A stretch of DNA of 64,000 bases from Cyclobacteriaceae bacterium (GCA_019638395.1 JAHBTX010000005.1:310001-374000), one strand, 5' to 3'. Counted from the stretch's first letter, positions 26,798-36,240 are shown. Made by a program: numbers and translations. Notes: generated by a model not told the origin, from the letters alone.

Positions 26798-27967
26798 GTG
26801 AGCAACGATCGCTATAACCAACGCGGGGTTTCCGCCAGCAAAGAAGATGTACACCAGGCCATCAAAACTTTAGATAAGGGTTTGTTCCCGAAAGCCTTTT
26901 GCAAAATTGTTCCCGATACATTAGCTGGCGATCCAGAGTTTTGCACCATTATGCATGCCGATGGAGCCGGCACTAAGTCATCTTTGGCCTATCTCTATTG
27001 GAAAGAAACAGGCGATCTTTCCGTGTGGAAAGGCATTGCACAAGATGCCATCATCATGAACATCGATGATCTATTGTGTGTAGGCGCCACTGGGCCAATC
27101 TTGCTCTCATCCACTATTGGTCGTAACAAAAATCTGATTCCCGGTGAAGTGATCTCAACCATCATCAACGGCACCGAAGAAGTGTTGACTATGCTGCGCC
27201 AACACGGCATGGAAATTTACAGCACCGGTGGTGAAACTGCTGATGTGGGCGATCTGGTGCGAACGATTATTGTAGATAGCACCGTAACTGCTCGCATGAA
27301 GCGCACTCATGTAATCGATAATGCCAACATTCAGGCGGGTGATGTAATTGTGGGCTTAGCCTCATCCGGAAAAGCAACCTACGAAAGCGAATACAACGGT
27401 GGCATGGGTAGTAACGGACTTACCTCTGCGCGACACGATGTGTTTGAACACAGTTACGCAACCAAATATCCGGAGACGTTTGACAAAGCTGTACCAGACG
27501 ATCTGGTTTATTCAGGGAAATACAAAGTAACGGATGAAGTGCCGGGTGTAGAAGTGAATGTTGGCAAACTGGTTTTATCACCCACGCGCACGTATGCCCC
27601 GGTAATGCTGAAAGTGTTAAACGAATTACGCACAAACATTCACGGTATTGTACACTGCAGTGGTGGCGCACAAACCAAAGTATTGCACTTTGTGGATGAT
27701 GTTCATGTAATCAAAGACAATCTGTTTGAAATTCCACCGCTGTTTAAACTGATACACGAATGCTCTGGCACCGACTGGAAAGAAATGTATAGGGTTTTTA
27801 ACATGGGGCATCGCATGGAGATTTACCTGCCCCAGCAATTTGCACAGCAGGTGATTGCTATTTCAGAAGCTTTTGGTGTTGACGCGAAGATTATTGGCTA
27901 TGTAGAAAAAGCTGCTACCAAAAAAGTTACGTTGAAGACGGAGAATGGCGTGTTTGAGTATCATTAA
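26798..27967 (+). CDS. purM: Phosphoribosylformylglycinamidine cyclo-ligase (AIR synthetase)
   Basis: The 389-residue enzyme converts FGAM and ATP to AIR in purine synthesis. Visible landmarks are RYNQRGVSASKEDVHQAIK, the core MHADGAGTKSSLAYLYWKETGD, DAIIMNIDDLLCVGATGP, STGGETADVGDLVRTIIVDSTVTARMKR, and VIVGLASSGKATYESEYNGGMGSNGLTSARHDVF. The long inserted form is typical of Bacteroidota, compared with about 345 residues in Escherichia coli. The start is GTG at 26798, because the only upstream ATG in the region is followed by stops in frame. Its neighbours are unrelated to purines. Confidence 0.95.
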   Translation: MSNDRYNQRGVSASKEDVHQAIKTLDKGLFPKAFCKIVPDTLAGDPEFCTIMHADGAGTKSSLAYLYWKETGDLSVWKGIAQDAIIMNIDDLLCVGATGPILLSSTIGRNKNLIPGEVISTIINGTEEVLTMLRQHGMEIYSTGGETADVGDLVRTIIVDSTVTARMKRTHVIDNANIQAGDVIVGLASSGKATYESEYNGGMGSNGLTSARHDVFEHSYATKYPETFDKAVPDDLVYSGKYKVTDEVPGVEVNVGKLVLSPTRTYAPVMLKVLNELRTNIHGIVHCSGGAQTKVLHFVDDVHVIKDNLFEIPPLFKLIHECSGTDWKEMYRVFNMGHRMEIYLPQQFAQQVIAISEAFGVDAKIIGYVEKAATKKVTLKTENGVFEYH

Positions 27968-28022
27968 TTGAATGATAAGTATTATTAACTGACTAATTAC
28001 GTATTGACCGTATTTCACAATT

Positions 28023-28496
28023 ATGGGGCTATATAATCTTCCTGGAACAATTGAGCACGTAACTCATGAAGAAATTCAAAGAGGAACTTGCCCGATTTGT
28101 AAACAACCAAATATCGAACCTTTAATTTGTGATGGTTCGATGGACTCCTTTGACTACAGATGTAACTTTTGTAAAAAAGTAATTTCCATAAGTGGAGTTG
28201 TATTGGGTAGTGATGATTATTGGGCCGAGTACTCTAAAAATAGTTGGGCTCAGACGGAGTTGATTGCAGAAGTTCAGAACTATCCTGAGAAGGTTTATCC
28301 ATTATATAGTGAGACAATGTCTTTTTTCCTAGGCAAACTCTATGATCAAGATTCAACAACATATAGATATGAGGACTGGAAAAATGGCCTGATTGCTGGT
28401 GACCCTCAAAAGTATAAGTCTATATCAAGAGAAGAATTAATTAAAATAAATCTAGAGCAAAAAAAATCCTTGAAGAGTCTGTGGAAATTCTTTTGA
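28023..28496 (+). CDS. Zinc-ribbon protein of unknown function (AT-rich island)
   Basis: The 157-residue protein has a treble-cysteine zinc-ribbon-like pattern, CPICKQ at 24-29 and CNFCKK at about 48-53. An acidic and aromatic C-terminal half follows (YWAEYSKNSWAQTELIAEVQNYP and onward). No family recognised. Codon use is clearly more A/T rich than the flanking genes (many AAA, ATA, AGA and TTA codons), which suggests acquisition by transfer. It overlaps the next gene by 16 bp. Confidence 0.72.
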   Translation: MGLYNLPGTIEHVTHEEIQRGTCPICKQPNIEPLICDGSMDSFDYRCNFCKKVISISGVVLGSDDYWAEYSKNSWAQTELIAEVQNYPEKVYPLYSETMSFFLGKLYDQDSTTYRYEDWKNGLIAGDPQKYKSISREELIKINLEQKKSLKSLWKFF

Positions 28497-29140
28497 AGGA
28501 TAAGATTAGGGAATACCATAAAGCAAAAATAGAATCAATTAATCCAAATAAATTTCTGGAATTTGAAATTGAGACTTTTGAGAAATTATTTAGTGTTACA
28601 CCTCCACAAAATGCCAGAAAAGTTGACCTTGGAAACCTGATCCTAGATGTTGTAAGTCTAACTAAGATACAAAAGTATTACAGACAAGCGGTGGGCGGGC
28701 GAACATCTTTCAACTTAGTTTTAAGTCCAAAACAAAAATTACGAATAGGTACTCAAAGAGATGAGATGAAACATCTTTTTGACTCTCTTATGTATTCTAA
28801 GTACTTAGACTTTCTTAAGAGCGAAAAGCAGGGTGAAGAATTGAATAACAAGTCAAGTGAGTCTTCAGATTACTATAACACTGAAGAGCTAAAAGAAATA
28901 AAAGTAAAAATTGATGAAGTATTACTGAACCTCGATAAGCTTGGACATGGGCAGGAAATTATACATGACGAAATAGAGTCACTAAAATCAAGTTCCAAGA
29001 AAAATTCTAAGAAGGACTTTAAAGACCTAGTTCTTGGAAAATTAGTCGATCTTGGTTTAAATCAAGCTTTAGATAGTGAAACAGCAAAGAGCATTTTTCA
29101 AAAATTATTTGGAGATGACTTTCCTAAACTTCTTAAATAA
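28481..29140 (+). CDS. Lysine-rich helical protein of unknown function (AT-rich island)
   Basis: The 219-residue protein starts at GTG 28481 (an internal TTG at 28493 is also possible) inside the end of the zinc-ribbon gene. It has a globular N-terminal half (FLEFEIETFEKLFSVTPPQNARKVDLGNLILDVVSLTKIQKYYRQAVGGRTSFNLVLS). A charged linker and a coiled coil around 140-175 follow, then a C-terminal helical segment. I do not recognise it. Its base composition matches the upstream gene, so the two probably arrived together and act as a pair. Confidence 0.68.
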   Translation: MEILLKDKIREYHKAKIESINPNKFLEFEIETFEKLFSVTPPQNARKVDLGNLILDVVSLTKIQKYYRQAVGGRTSFNLVLSPKQKLRIGTQRDEMKHLFDSLMYSKYLDFLKSEKQGEELNNKSSESSDYYNTEELKEIKVKIDEVLLNLDKLGHGQEIIHDEIESLKSSSKKNSKKDFKDLVLGKLVDLGLNQALDSETAKSIFQKLFGDDFPKLLK

Positions 29141-29164
29141 AAGTAACCTTAGCAACCATACTAC

Positions 29165-29608
29165 CTACTCCTCTTTCTTCCGACCCATTAAATCCTTCAA
29201 CGGATCCCATAACTTCACATCATCGGCAATATCGCTTAGCTGAATAGAAAGTGCGCGTGTTGAAATCTGAATTTCGCGCAGCGACATTACCAATGAAAGT
29301 AACAAGGAAAGTAAAGAAGTACCAAAAATATACTTCGCCAGCAACTCCTCACCACTGAATAAGAAGAACATACACAACACGCTCAGAAACAAAGAGAATA
29401 TGCTCAGCATTTGCATGTCACGAATTAAGCGTAACCGCACCTTAAGGTTGCGAATCTGATCGGCTACTTTTTTGTCTTCCTTGGTTTGATAATCGCTGGC
29501 CAGCTTTCGGATAAGTGCAGCCACCGCCAGAAACCGATTGGTATAGGCAAGCAGTATCAATGAAACAGTTGGGAACAAGAGTGCGGGGGTTGTTAAAGTT
29601 AATTCCAT
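29165..29608 (-). CDS. DUF2721 family membrane protein
   Basis: The 147-residue protein has an N-terminal hydrophobic segment (TPALLFPTVSLILLAYTNRFLAVAALIR), a basic amphipathic middle, and two further membrane segments (MLSIFSLFLSVLCMFFLFSG and IFGTSLLSLLLSLVMSL). It ends with REIQISTRALSIQLSDIAD. This pattern and the closing motif are those of DUF2721, a small family of unknown function in the inner membrane. Single gene. Confidence 0.85.
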   Translation of the reverse strand: MELTLTTPALLFPTVSLILLAYTNRFLAVAALIRKLASDYQTKEDKKVADQIRNLKVRLRLIRDMQMLSIFSLFLSVLCMFFLFSGEELLAKYIFGTSLLSLLLSLVMSLREIQISTRALSIQLSDIADDVKLWDPLKDLMGRKKEE

Positions 29609-29698
29609 TTTACAAAGGTAGTCTGACTAATTGCCATTAATCAAAAAAGTACGCGAATCAATTACTTGATGCTTACATTCGTTATCAAATCCCATTTT

Positions 29699-32524
29699 AT
29701 GTTACTCCGAATTCTTGTATTGCTGCTGGTTACAAGCACATGGGCCCTCGCCCAGAAAAAGACAACCGTTCAACCCGTAACTAAAAAACCGCTCGACCCT
29801 TCGGTTTATGATGGCTGGAAAGACATTACCTACAAAGCCCTAACGCCCGATGGTAACTATGCTGCCTTTACCGTAAATCCACAGGAAGGCGATGGCAAAG
29901 TTGTCTTTCATCATGTTAAAACCAGCATACAAGATTCCGTAAAGCGCGCTGCTGAAATTGTGCTTACGTTCGATAGCAAATACGCGCTGTTCAAAATTAA
30001 ACCACAATACCAGCTGGTGAAAGATCTGCGCAGACAGAAAAAGAAAAAAGAAGATATGCCAAAGGATTCATTGGGCATCTACACATTTACTACCCGCAAG
30101 ACAGAAAAGATTGCCAACGTAAAATCATTTAAGGCTCCAGAAAAAGCTGGTCAGTGGGCTGCTTGGCAAGTCGAAGCTTTGAAGGAAGAGAAAACAAAAG
30201 TAAAACCTGATACTGCAAAAAAAGCTGAGGCAGCAAAACCCAAAAAAGTAAAAAAGAATACCGATGATAATGGCTACACGCTCGTGCTGCGCAATCTCAA
30301 TACCAACCAAAATGTGCAGTTTGGATTTGTAAAGGAGTATGCGTTTGCCAAATTCGGGCAAGGACTTTTGTTTCACAGCACCGGAAATGATTCTACATTG
30401 AAAGCCGGCATGTATTGGTACGACCTTCAGAAAGCAGAATTAAAGCAACTACATGAAGGTAAATCCAAATACAAGTATAAGGGATTAGCCATAAGCGAAG
30501 ATGGCTCACAAGCTTCTTTCCTGTTGGATAGCGATACCACAAAAGCACCAAACCATTTTTATTCACTTTATTATTGGAAAACGGGTGAGGCAACAGCCGC
30601 TGCACTGGTGCACGATAAAACAGAACAAGTGCCTGCCAATTGGTTTGTAAGTGAACATGCCACTCCAAACTTTTCAAAAGATGGAAGCAAACTGTTTTTC
30701 GGATTGGCGCCTAAGCCGTTGGTGCAAGACACTACACGACTGGAAGAAGAAATTATTAAAGTAGAAGTATGGAATTGGAAGGACAGCGTGTTGCAAACCC
30801 AACAAAACAGTCGGTTGGAGGCTGACAAAAAACGTTCGTATCAAACCGCTATTAACCTTACCTATAAATCAATTGCACTGCTGGGCGGTACAACCGTTCC
30901 TCAAATTGTGCTGGCCGATGAAGGTAACGCTGCCATTGCATTAGGTCTATCCGATTTACCCTACCGATGGAGTAATTTTTATGATGTTAATACGGCAGAA
31001 GATGCCTACATCATTGATGTAAAAACCGGAAACAAAAATAAGGTTGCCGAAAAAGTAAAAGGAAACATATCCATTTCGCCCAAAGCAAAATTTGTGTTCT
31101 GGTTTAGTTTGCCTGACACCGCCTGGTTTACTTATGATGTCACTTCAAAAAAAACACAATCGCTTACCAAAACGTTGCCGGTAGCTTTTGCCGATGAAGA
31201 AGATGATCATCCGGACTATCCATCATCGTATGGCTTTGCCGGTTGGTTAGAGAACGATGCGCGGTTTCTGGTGTACGATCGCTACGATATCTGGTCGATC
31301 GATCCGCAAGGAAAAACACCGGCTGTAAACCTTACTAAAGTAGGTCGCACGCAGAAAACAACCTTCCGCAATGTGTGGCTCAACCGCGAAGAAAAATTTA
31401 TTAAGCCAGACGCTACACTTCTTCTCAGTGCATTTGACGAACAAACTAAAACAGTTAATTATTACAGTCATTCGTTAAAAACGGGCGAACTGAAAAAACT
31501 TACTACTGGCAACTACCGCTATGCCGGAGTAACCAAAGCATTGAACAGCGATAATATTCTTTTCACCCGCGAAAGCTATCAGGAGTTTCCGGATGTGTGG
31601 GCCAGTAATTTATCGTTTACTACACCTAAAAAAATAAGCACTGCTAATCCACAACAGAAAAATTATTTGTGGGGAACCGTTGAGTTGGTGAATTACACTT
31701 CGCTGGATAATGTTGCGCTACAAGGTTTATTATACAAACCCGAAAACTTCGATCCCAAAAAGAAATACCCGATGCTGGTGTATTTCTACGAAAAAAGTAG
31801 TGATGGTTTGCATTCCTATTTCAAACCACAACCAGCCTGGTCCATCATTCAGCGGGTAATGTGTGCCAGCAATGGCTACCTCGTTTTTGTGCCCGACATT
31901 GTTTATAAAAATGGATTGCCTGGCGAGAGTGCTTACAATTGCATTATGCCCGGTGTAAATCAATTGATCAATACGGGTTTTGTCGATGAAAAAAATATTG
32001 GCATACAAGGGCAAAGCTGGGGCGGCTATCAAACCGCTTATATTATTACACGTACCAACTTATTTAAAGCGGCCGGTGCGGGAGCAGCCGTTGTAAACAT
32101 GACCAGTGCCTATGGGGGCATTCGTTGGGGCAGTGGTATGAGCCGCATGTTTCAGTATGAAAAAAGTCAGAGCCGCATTGGAGGAACCTTGTGGGAGAAG
32201 CCACTCTATTACATCGAGAACTCGCCTTTGTTTTATGCTGATAAAATTCAAACCCCGGTGTTGATTATGCAAAATGATAAAGACGATGCCGTGCCGTGGT
32301 ATCAAGGTATTGAGTTTTACATGGCGTTGCGCAGATTACAAAAACCCGTGTGGATGTTGGTGTATAACGATGAAGTACACAACCTGCAAAAGCGACAAAA
32401 CCGTAAGGACTACGACATTCGCCTGATGCAGTTTTTTGATTACTACCTGAAGGGCGCACCAGAACCGGAGTGGATGAAGAAGGGTATTCCGGCATTAGAG
32501 AAAGGGATAACGAAGGGGTATTAA
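29699..32524 (+). CDS. Large exported S9 (prolyl oligopeptidase) family protein
   Basis: From the ATG at 29699 there are 941 residues. The signal peptide is MLLRILVLLLVTSTWALAQ. A long propeller-like region follows, including a lysine-rich low-complexity stretch (KPDTAKKAEAAKPKKVKK) and, at about 680-760, the start of the hydrolase domain. The nucleophile elbow is GIQGQSWGGYQ with Ser773. The later segments NDKDDAVPWYQG and NDEVHNLQKRQNRKDY fit the Asp and His positions. A further in-frame start at 29666 is less likely. It is a second S9 protein in the window, only distantly similar to the first. Confidence 0.92.
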   Translation: MLLRILVLLLVTSTWALAQKKTTVQPVTKKPLDPSVYDGWKDITYKALTPDGNYAAFTVNPQEGDGKVVFHHVKTSIQDSVKRAAEIVLTFDSKYALFKIKPQYQLVKDLRRQKKKKEDMPKDSLGIYTFTTRKTEKIANVKSFKAPEKAGQWAAWQVEALKEEKTKVKPDTAKKAEAAKPKKVKKNTDDNGYTLVLRNLNTNQNVQFGFVKEYAFAKFGQGLLFHSTGNDSTLKAGMYWYDLQKAELKQLHEGKSKYKYKGLAISEDGSQASFLLDSDTTKAPNHFYSLYYWKTGEATAAALVHDKTEQVPANWFVSEHATPNFSKDGSKLFFGLAPKPLVQDTTRLEEEIIKVEVWNWKDSVLQTQQNSRLEADKKRSYQTAINLTYKSIALLGGTTVPQIVLADEGNAAIALGLSDLPYRWSNFYDVNTAEDAYIIDVKTGNKNKVAEKVKGNISISPKAKFVFWFSLPDTAWFTYDVTSKKTQSLTKTLPVAFADEEDDHPDYPSSYGFAGWLENDARFLVYDRYDIWSIDPQGKTPAVNLTKVGRTQKTTFRNVWLNREEKFIKPDATLLLSAFDEQTKTVNYYSHSLKTGELKKLTTGNYRYAGVTKALNSDNILFTRESYQEFPDVWASNLSFTTPKKISTANPQQKNYLWGTVELVNYTSLDNVALQGLLYKPENFDPKKKYPMLVYFYEKSSDGLHSYFKPQPAWSIIQRVMCASNGYLVFVPDIVYKNGLPGESAYNCIMPGVNQLINTGFVDEKNIGIQGQSWGGYQTAYIITRTNLFKAAGAGAAVVNMTSAYGGIRWGSGMSRMFQYEKSQSRIGGTLWEKPLYYIENSPLFYADKIQTPVLIMQNDKDDAVPWYQGIEFYMALRRLQKPVWMLVYNDEVHNLQKRQNRKDYDIRLMQFFDYYLKGAPEPEWMKKGIPALEKGITKGY

Positions 32525-32587
32525 AATCAATAGCCAAAGTGCAATTGGCAATGTGATGTTACATTGCTTCTTGCCTTCAAATATTAA

Positions 32588-33577
32588 TTAGAGCCTAAAC
32601 TGTATTGGTAATCTAACTTCCTGAGGAAAGGGTACACCCCTTCGTGTACCGGGCTTCCACTTGGGCGAAGTTGATACCACCCTTACCGCTTCCTCATCAC
32701 AACCACCCCCTATACCTTGCAAAACTTGAATGTCTTTTATGCTTCCATCGGAGTCAACAATAAATTTAAGCATGACCCGCCCCTCAATTTTCCCTTTTCT
32801 TGCCTCTTTAGGATACTTAAGATTCCGTGCAATGTGTCCATAAAAGGCTGTCATTCCTCCCTTAGGTTCGGCAGTCAGTTCCATTGGTACTGCTGGATTT
32901 GGTGAGTTATGTAATGATCGCATTACCAGAAACACAAAATGTTGATCAACGAATACTTCTGACTGGAAAGCTGGTTGCCATTTGCCCAACATAGTAAATC
33001 CATTCCTTATGACTTCTGATTCTGGATTCGTTAATATATCTTTTACAAATCCTTCTCTTGATACCGAGAACCGAACTTCAATGGGAAATTTTTGCGTTAG
33101 TAAAATTGAGTCGTTTTTTAATTGTTCGGCCAATTCATTGTAAAATTTAGTCCAGCCTCCTGTATAACTTGCAGATTGTCCATAATCTGTATTTAGATTG
33201 ACCTTATTCAAAACTGAGTCTTCTTCCAAGGCTTTATCAAATGCAAGATTGAGCGCACTAATAAGTATAAATCGCTTATTCATCAATACCCTCAAGTTCC
33301 CTTGCGCAGAAGGATGAATTGATAATGTTTCGTACCCAATTGAGGAAATCACCAGTTCATCTTTGTTGCTTACCTCTATTTCAGCGTAACCCAAGTAGTT
33401 CGAAACAACACTTCTATCCCGTGTTGAAATTATTTTTGCCCCTTCAACAGGTCTCTTAGATTCACCATCTACTAACTGAATAATGATTCTTCTATCCTGA
33501 GTAAACCCACTCGTCCAAACAACAAGCAATAACAATAATATACTTCGCATAACCATAGTATTATTAGCTAAAATCAT
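32588..33577 (-). CDS. Exported TonB C-terminal domain protein with carboxypeptidase-regulatory-like N-terminus
   Basis: The 329-residue protein (ATG choice 33577, 33556 or 33550) has an N-terminal hydrophobic signal (MRSILLLLLVVWTSGFTQ). Next come a carboxypeptidase-like regulatory segment (IIQLVDGESKRPVEGAKIISTRDRSVVSNYLGYAEIEV), a linker, and a TonB C-terminal domain (FYGHIARNLKYPKEARKGKIEGRVMLKFIVDSDGSIKDIQVLQGIGGGCDEEAVRVV). It lacks the cytoplasmic start and proline-rich rod of a classical TonB. After signal cleavage it would float in the periplasm, so it is more likely an accessory than the main energy transducer. Confidence 0.82.
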   Translation of the reverse strand: MILANNTMVMRSILLLLLVVWTSGFTQDRRIIIQLVDGESKRPVEGAKIISTRDRSVVSNYLGYAEIEVSNKDELVISSIGYETLSIHPSAQGNLRVLMNKRFILISALNLAFDKALEEDSVLNKVNLNTDYGQSASYTGGWTKFYNELAEQLKNDSILLTQKFPIEVRFSVSREGFVKDILTNPESEVIRNGFTMLGKWQPAFQSEVFVDQHFVFLVMRSLHNSPNPAVPMELTAEPKGGMTAFYGHIARNLKYPKEARKGKIEGRVMLKFIVDSDGSIKDIQVLQGIGGGCDEEAVRVVSTSPKWKPGTRRGVPFPQEVRLPIQFRL

Positions 33578-33639
33578 AAACTAATGCGTAAAATACAATT
33601 GTAAATTATAACTCATTATATTCTCAAAAATGCATTGTC

Positions 33640-33666
33640 TTGACACGCAACCTTTTGATATGTTTG
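33640..33666 (+). promoter_or_regulatory. Promoter of the TPR protein gene
   Basis: TTG at 33640-33642 and TATGTTTG at 33659-33666 fit the TTG/TAnnTTTG pair with a slightly short 16-bp spacer (an alternative TTG at 33635 gives 21). It lies 21 bp before the ATG at 33688. A TTG start at 33640 would fall inside it. Confidence 0.6.
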
Positions 33667-33687
33667 TTTGTCTTAAAAAGAAAACTC

Positions 33688-34632
33688 ATGCGTACCCTGC
33701 TAATCATCCTCTTTGCAACCGTTTCGGTTTTTGGCCAATCCGTAACTACCGGCAAACAACTGTGGGAACAGAAAAAATATGCGGAAGCCCGCAAACAATT
33801 GCTGGCCATTAAAAAAGACAGTAAAGACTATGCGGCTGCGCAGTATTATTTAGGCCGCGTAGCCTTCGATGAAAAAAAGTACGATGAGGCCGAAGATTTT
33901 TTCGAGACCGCCATTGATACCAACAATAAAGTTGCTGACTACCACACGTGGTATGGCAACACCTTAGGCACCATTGCTGCCGATGCCAATTTATTTAAGC
34001 AAGCTTCGCTCGGCCCTAAAATGAAAAGTGCATGGGAGAAAGCCGTTCAACTTGATCCAGAAACAGTGGACGCACGTGAGTCTTTAATTCAATATTACTT
34101 ACAAGCTCCAGCCATTGCTGGTGGCAGTGTGGACAAAGCCATCGAGATGGCAAACGAAATCAAAAAAATCAAACCGGCTGAAGGACATCGGCAACTGGGC
34201 AATATCTACTACCGTGAAAAAAAATATGCCGAAGCAGAAAAAGAGTTTATTGCGATGACAAAAGTAGATGCAGCTCTTACTCCCGGTCTTGCTAATTTTT
34301 ATGTGCTGCAAAAACAATATGATAAAGCGTTTGCTATCTCCGATGAAGCACTGAAACAAAATCCGGATGATATGGCTGCCACCTATCAGATCGGAAAATT
34401 AAGTGCGATATCTGGTTTGCAATTAGATCGCGGTGAAGCCTGCCTGAAGAAATACCTCTCCTATCAACCACAGAAAAATGAACCAAGCCATGCCGGAGCC
34501 AACATGCGGCTTGCGCAGATTATGGAAAAGCGCGGAAAAAAAACTGAAGCAAAATCACTTTATCAATTAGCCTTAAAAGGCGATGCTACATTGAAAGAAG
34601 CTAAAGAAGGCCTGGCACGCGTGTCGAAGTAG
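33688..34632 (+). CDS. Exported tetratricopeptide repeat protein
   Basis: From the ATG at 33688 the protein has 314 residues with a signal peptide (MRTLLIILFATVSVFGQ). TPR-like helical repeats cover most of the rest. Examples are KQLWEQKKYAEARKQLLAIKKDSKDYAAAQYYLGRVAFDEKKYDEAEDFFETAI and, later, GHRQLGNIYYREKKYAEAEKEFIAMTKVD. Such proteins scaffold protein-protein contacts in the periplasm. No specific partner is shown by its neighbours. Confidence 0.88.
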   Translation: MRTLLIILFATVSVFGQSVTTGKQLWEQKKYAEARKQLLAIKKDSKDYAAAQYYLGRVAFDEKKYDEAEDFFETAIDTNNKVADYHTWYGNTLGTIAADANLFKQASLGPKMKSAWEKAVQLDPETVDARESLIQYYLQAPAIAGGSVDKAIEMANEIKKIKPAEGHRQLGNIYYREKKYAEAEKEFIAMTKVDAALTPGLANFYVLQKQYDKAFAISDEALKQNPDDMAATYQIGKLSAISGLQLDRGEACLKKYLSYQPQKNEPSHAGANMRLAQIMEKRGKKTEAKSLYQLALKGDATLKEAKEGLARVSK

Positions 34633-34670
34633 AGTCCACCTGGTATCTGTTAATCTGATCATTTTTTTAA

Positions 34671-34699
34671 TTGCTGTAACTATTTTATACAGACCTTTG
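34671..34699 (+). promoter_or_regulatory. Possible promoter of the DinB gene
   Basis: TTG at 34671-34673 and, 18 bp on, GACCTTTG (34692-34699) match the consensus with one mismatch in the -7 element. It lies 27 bp before the ATG at 34727. Confidence 0.45.
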
Positions 34700-34726
34700 T
34701 AAATTCGCTGCTCATTTAGTTTATGT

Positions 34727-35200
34727 ATGAAGCAGTTCTTTTTGAAATGGTATAGTTACAACGCCTGGGCTAACCGCAGTATAATTTCATGTCTCGAGAA
34801 ACAAGCGGTTAACGATGAAAAAATTCTTACCATTCTTGGTCACCTGGTAAGTGCCAATTTTATCTGGCTTAATCGTATTAAGGGGTTACCCAAAAGTGAA
34901 TACAAACTTTGGGGCGAGTACACGTTGCCACAGCTTAAAATCATGATTGAAGAAGCTGACAAACTTTGGATGGAGTTTATTGAAGCCACCGATGACTTTA
35001 ACTGGGTACTCAAATACAATAATTACGTGGGTAACTATTTTGAGAACAATGTTGAACAAATCATGATTCATCTGGTTAATCATGGAAGTTATCACCGCGG
35101 ACAAGTGGCTATGCTGCTGCGGCAGAAAGGATTTGAACCGGTTAACACAGATTATATTACATACGACCGGGTGTTGTCTGGTCAATTAAAGAACACCTAA
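34727..35200 (+). CDS. DinB family protein
   Basis: The 157-residue protein shows the four-helix DinB/YfiT-like fold: LKWYSYNAWANRSIISCL, ILGHLVSANFIWLNRIKG with the first metal His, and QIMIHLVNHGSYHRGQVAMLLRQKG with the other two His ligands. Members bind a divalent metal, and some act as thiol-dependent S-transferases (for example with bacillithiol). The function here is undetermined. The dienelactone hydrolase starts 19 bp downstream, so the two may be cotranscribed. Confidence 0.92.
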   Translation: MKQFFLKWYSYNAWANRSIISCLEKQAVNDEKILTILGHLVSANFIWLNRIKGLPKSEYKLWGEYTLPQLKIMIEEADKLWMEFIEATDDFNWVLKYNNYVGNYFENNVEQIMIHLVNHGSYHRGQVAMLLRQKGFEPVNTDYITYDRVLSGQLKNT

Positions 35201-35219
35201 CTTATTAAACCTATTCGCT

Positions 35220-36077
35220 ATGAAGAAAGGAAAATTAATTTTACTCATGATGGTTGCCGCATTTGCGTTGCGCGCACAAGAGCTAACCCTTAACGATGGG
35301 ATTACCATTTGTCACACTTCCGTAACCGAAAAATTTGCTTTGTTTGCGCAAGACGAAGACTTTAACATGTCGCATCCTGATCCACTACCTTACATCCACG
35401 TAAGTGAAACCGGCAAAATGGTTACGTTTAAAACCCCCGATGGTAAAGATGCCAGCGGTTATGTACTGATGGCTAAATCAAAAACCAACAATTGGATTTT
35501 TGTATTTCAGGAATGGTGGGGGTTGAACGATCATATTAAACGCGAAGCTGAAAAACTTTATAATGATCTGGGGAATGTTAATGTAATAGCGTTAGATATG
35601 TACGATGGTAAAGTTGCCACTGCACGCGAAGATGCCGGTAAGTACATGGGCGAGTTTAAACAAGATCGTGGTAACGCTATTGTGAAAGGAGCATTGGAGT
35701 TTGCAGGCAAAAATGCGAAAGTGGGAACCATCGGTTGGTGCTTTGGTGGTGGCCAATCCATGCAGGCCACATTAACAGCAGGCAAACAAGCTGCGGGTTG
35801 TGTAATTTATTACGGTATGCCCGAATCGGATGTGGAAAAGTTAAAGACCTTAAATGCCGATGTGTTGAACATCTGGCCCATGCAAGATCAATGGATCAAC
35901 AAAGATATGATGGATAAGTTTGAGGCCAACATGAAAGCTGCCGGCAAAAAATTAACAACCAAGGCTTACGATGCCGATCATGCATTTGCTAATCCAAGTA
36001 ACCCTAAGTTCAATCAGGAGTTTACAGCCGATGCCTACAAACACACACTTGAATTTTTCAAAGCCCGGCTAAAGTGA
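35220..36077 (+). CDS. Exported dienelactone hydrolase family protein
   Basis: The 285-residue protein has a signal peptide (MKKGKLILLMMVAAFALRAQ). The fold begins at about 55 (ASGYVLMAKSKTNNWIFVFQEWWGLNDHIKREAEKL), with the conserved QEWWGL glutamate. The nucleophile is Cys174 in IGWCFGGGQS, and DADHAFANPSN carries the His and the usual AF-N motif. The family hydrolyses dienelactones or other small esters. Export to the periplasm is less common and suggests a different substrate. It probably shares a transcript with the DinB gene. Confidence 0.92.
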   Translation: MKKGKLILLMMVAAFALRAQELTLNDGITICHTSVTEKFALFAQDEDFNMSHPDPLPYIHVSETGKMVTFKTPDGKDASGYVLMAKSKTNNWIFVFQEWWGLNDHIKREAEKLYNDLGNVNVIALDMYDGKVATAREDAGKYMGEFKQDRGNAIVKGALEFAGKNAKVGTIGWCFGGGQSMQATLTAGKQAAGCVIYYGMPESDVEKLKTLNADVLNIWPMQDQWINKDMMDKFEANMKAAGKKLTTKAYDADHAFANPSNPKFNQEFTADAYKHTLEFFKARLK

Positions 36078-36092
36078 GTTTGAAAATGAGTT

Positions 36093-36144
36093 GATTAGAA
36101 GATTTGAAGATGGGTTAATGATACTATTTTCAAATCTTCTAATC
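36093..36144. repeat. Long inverted repeat between convergent genes
   Basis: GATTAGAAGATTTGAA (36093-36108) and TTCAAATCTTCTAATC (36129-36144) are perfect 16-bp complements with a 20-base loop. They lie between the dienelactone hydrolase and the acyl-CoA synthetase gene. With no U-rich tail it could still act as a weak bidirectional terminator. It belongs to the class of phrase-like spacers seen elsewhere here. Confidence 0.7.
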
Positions 36145-36240
36145 TGTATTATGATTCCTATACGAATACACTAATTTCGGTATCTTCTTTTTCATCTGCT
36201 ACCGGTAACACCAGTAACTCTATTGTGGGTTATATTTCTA

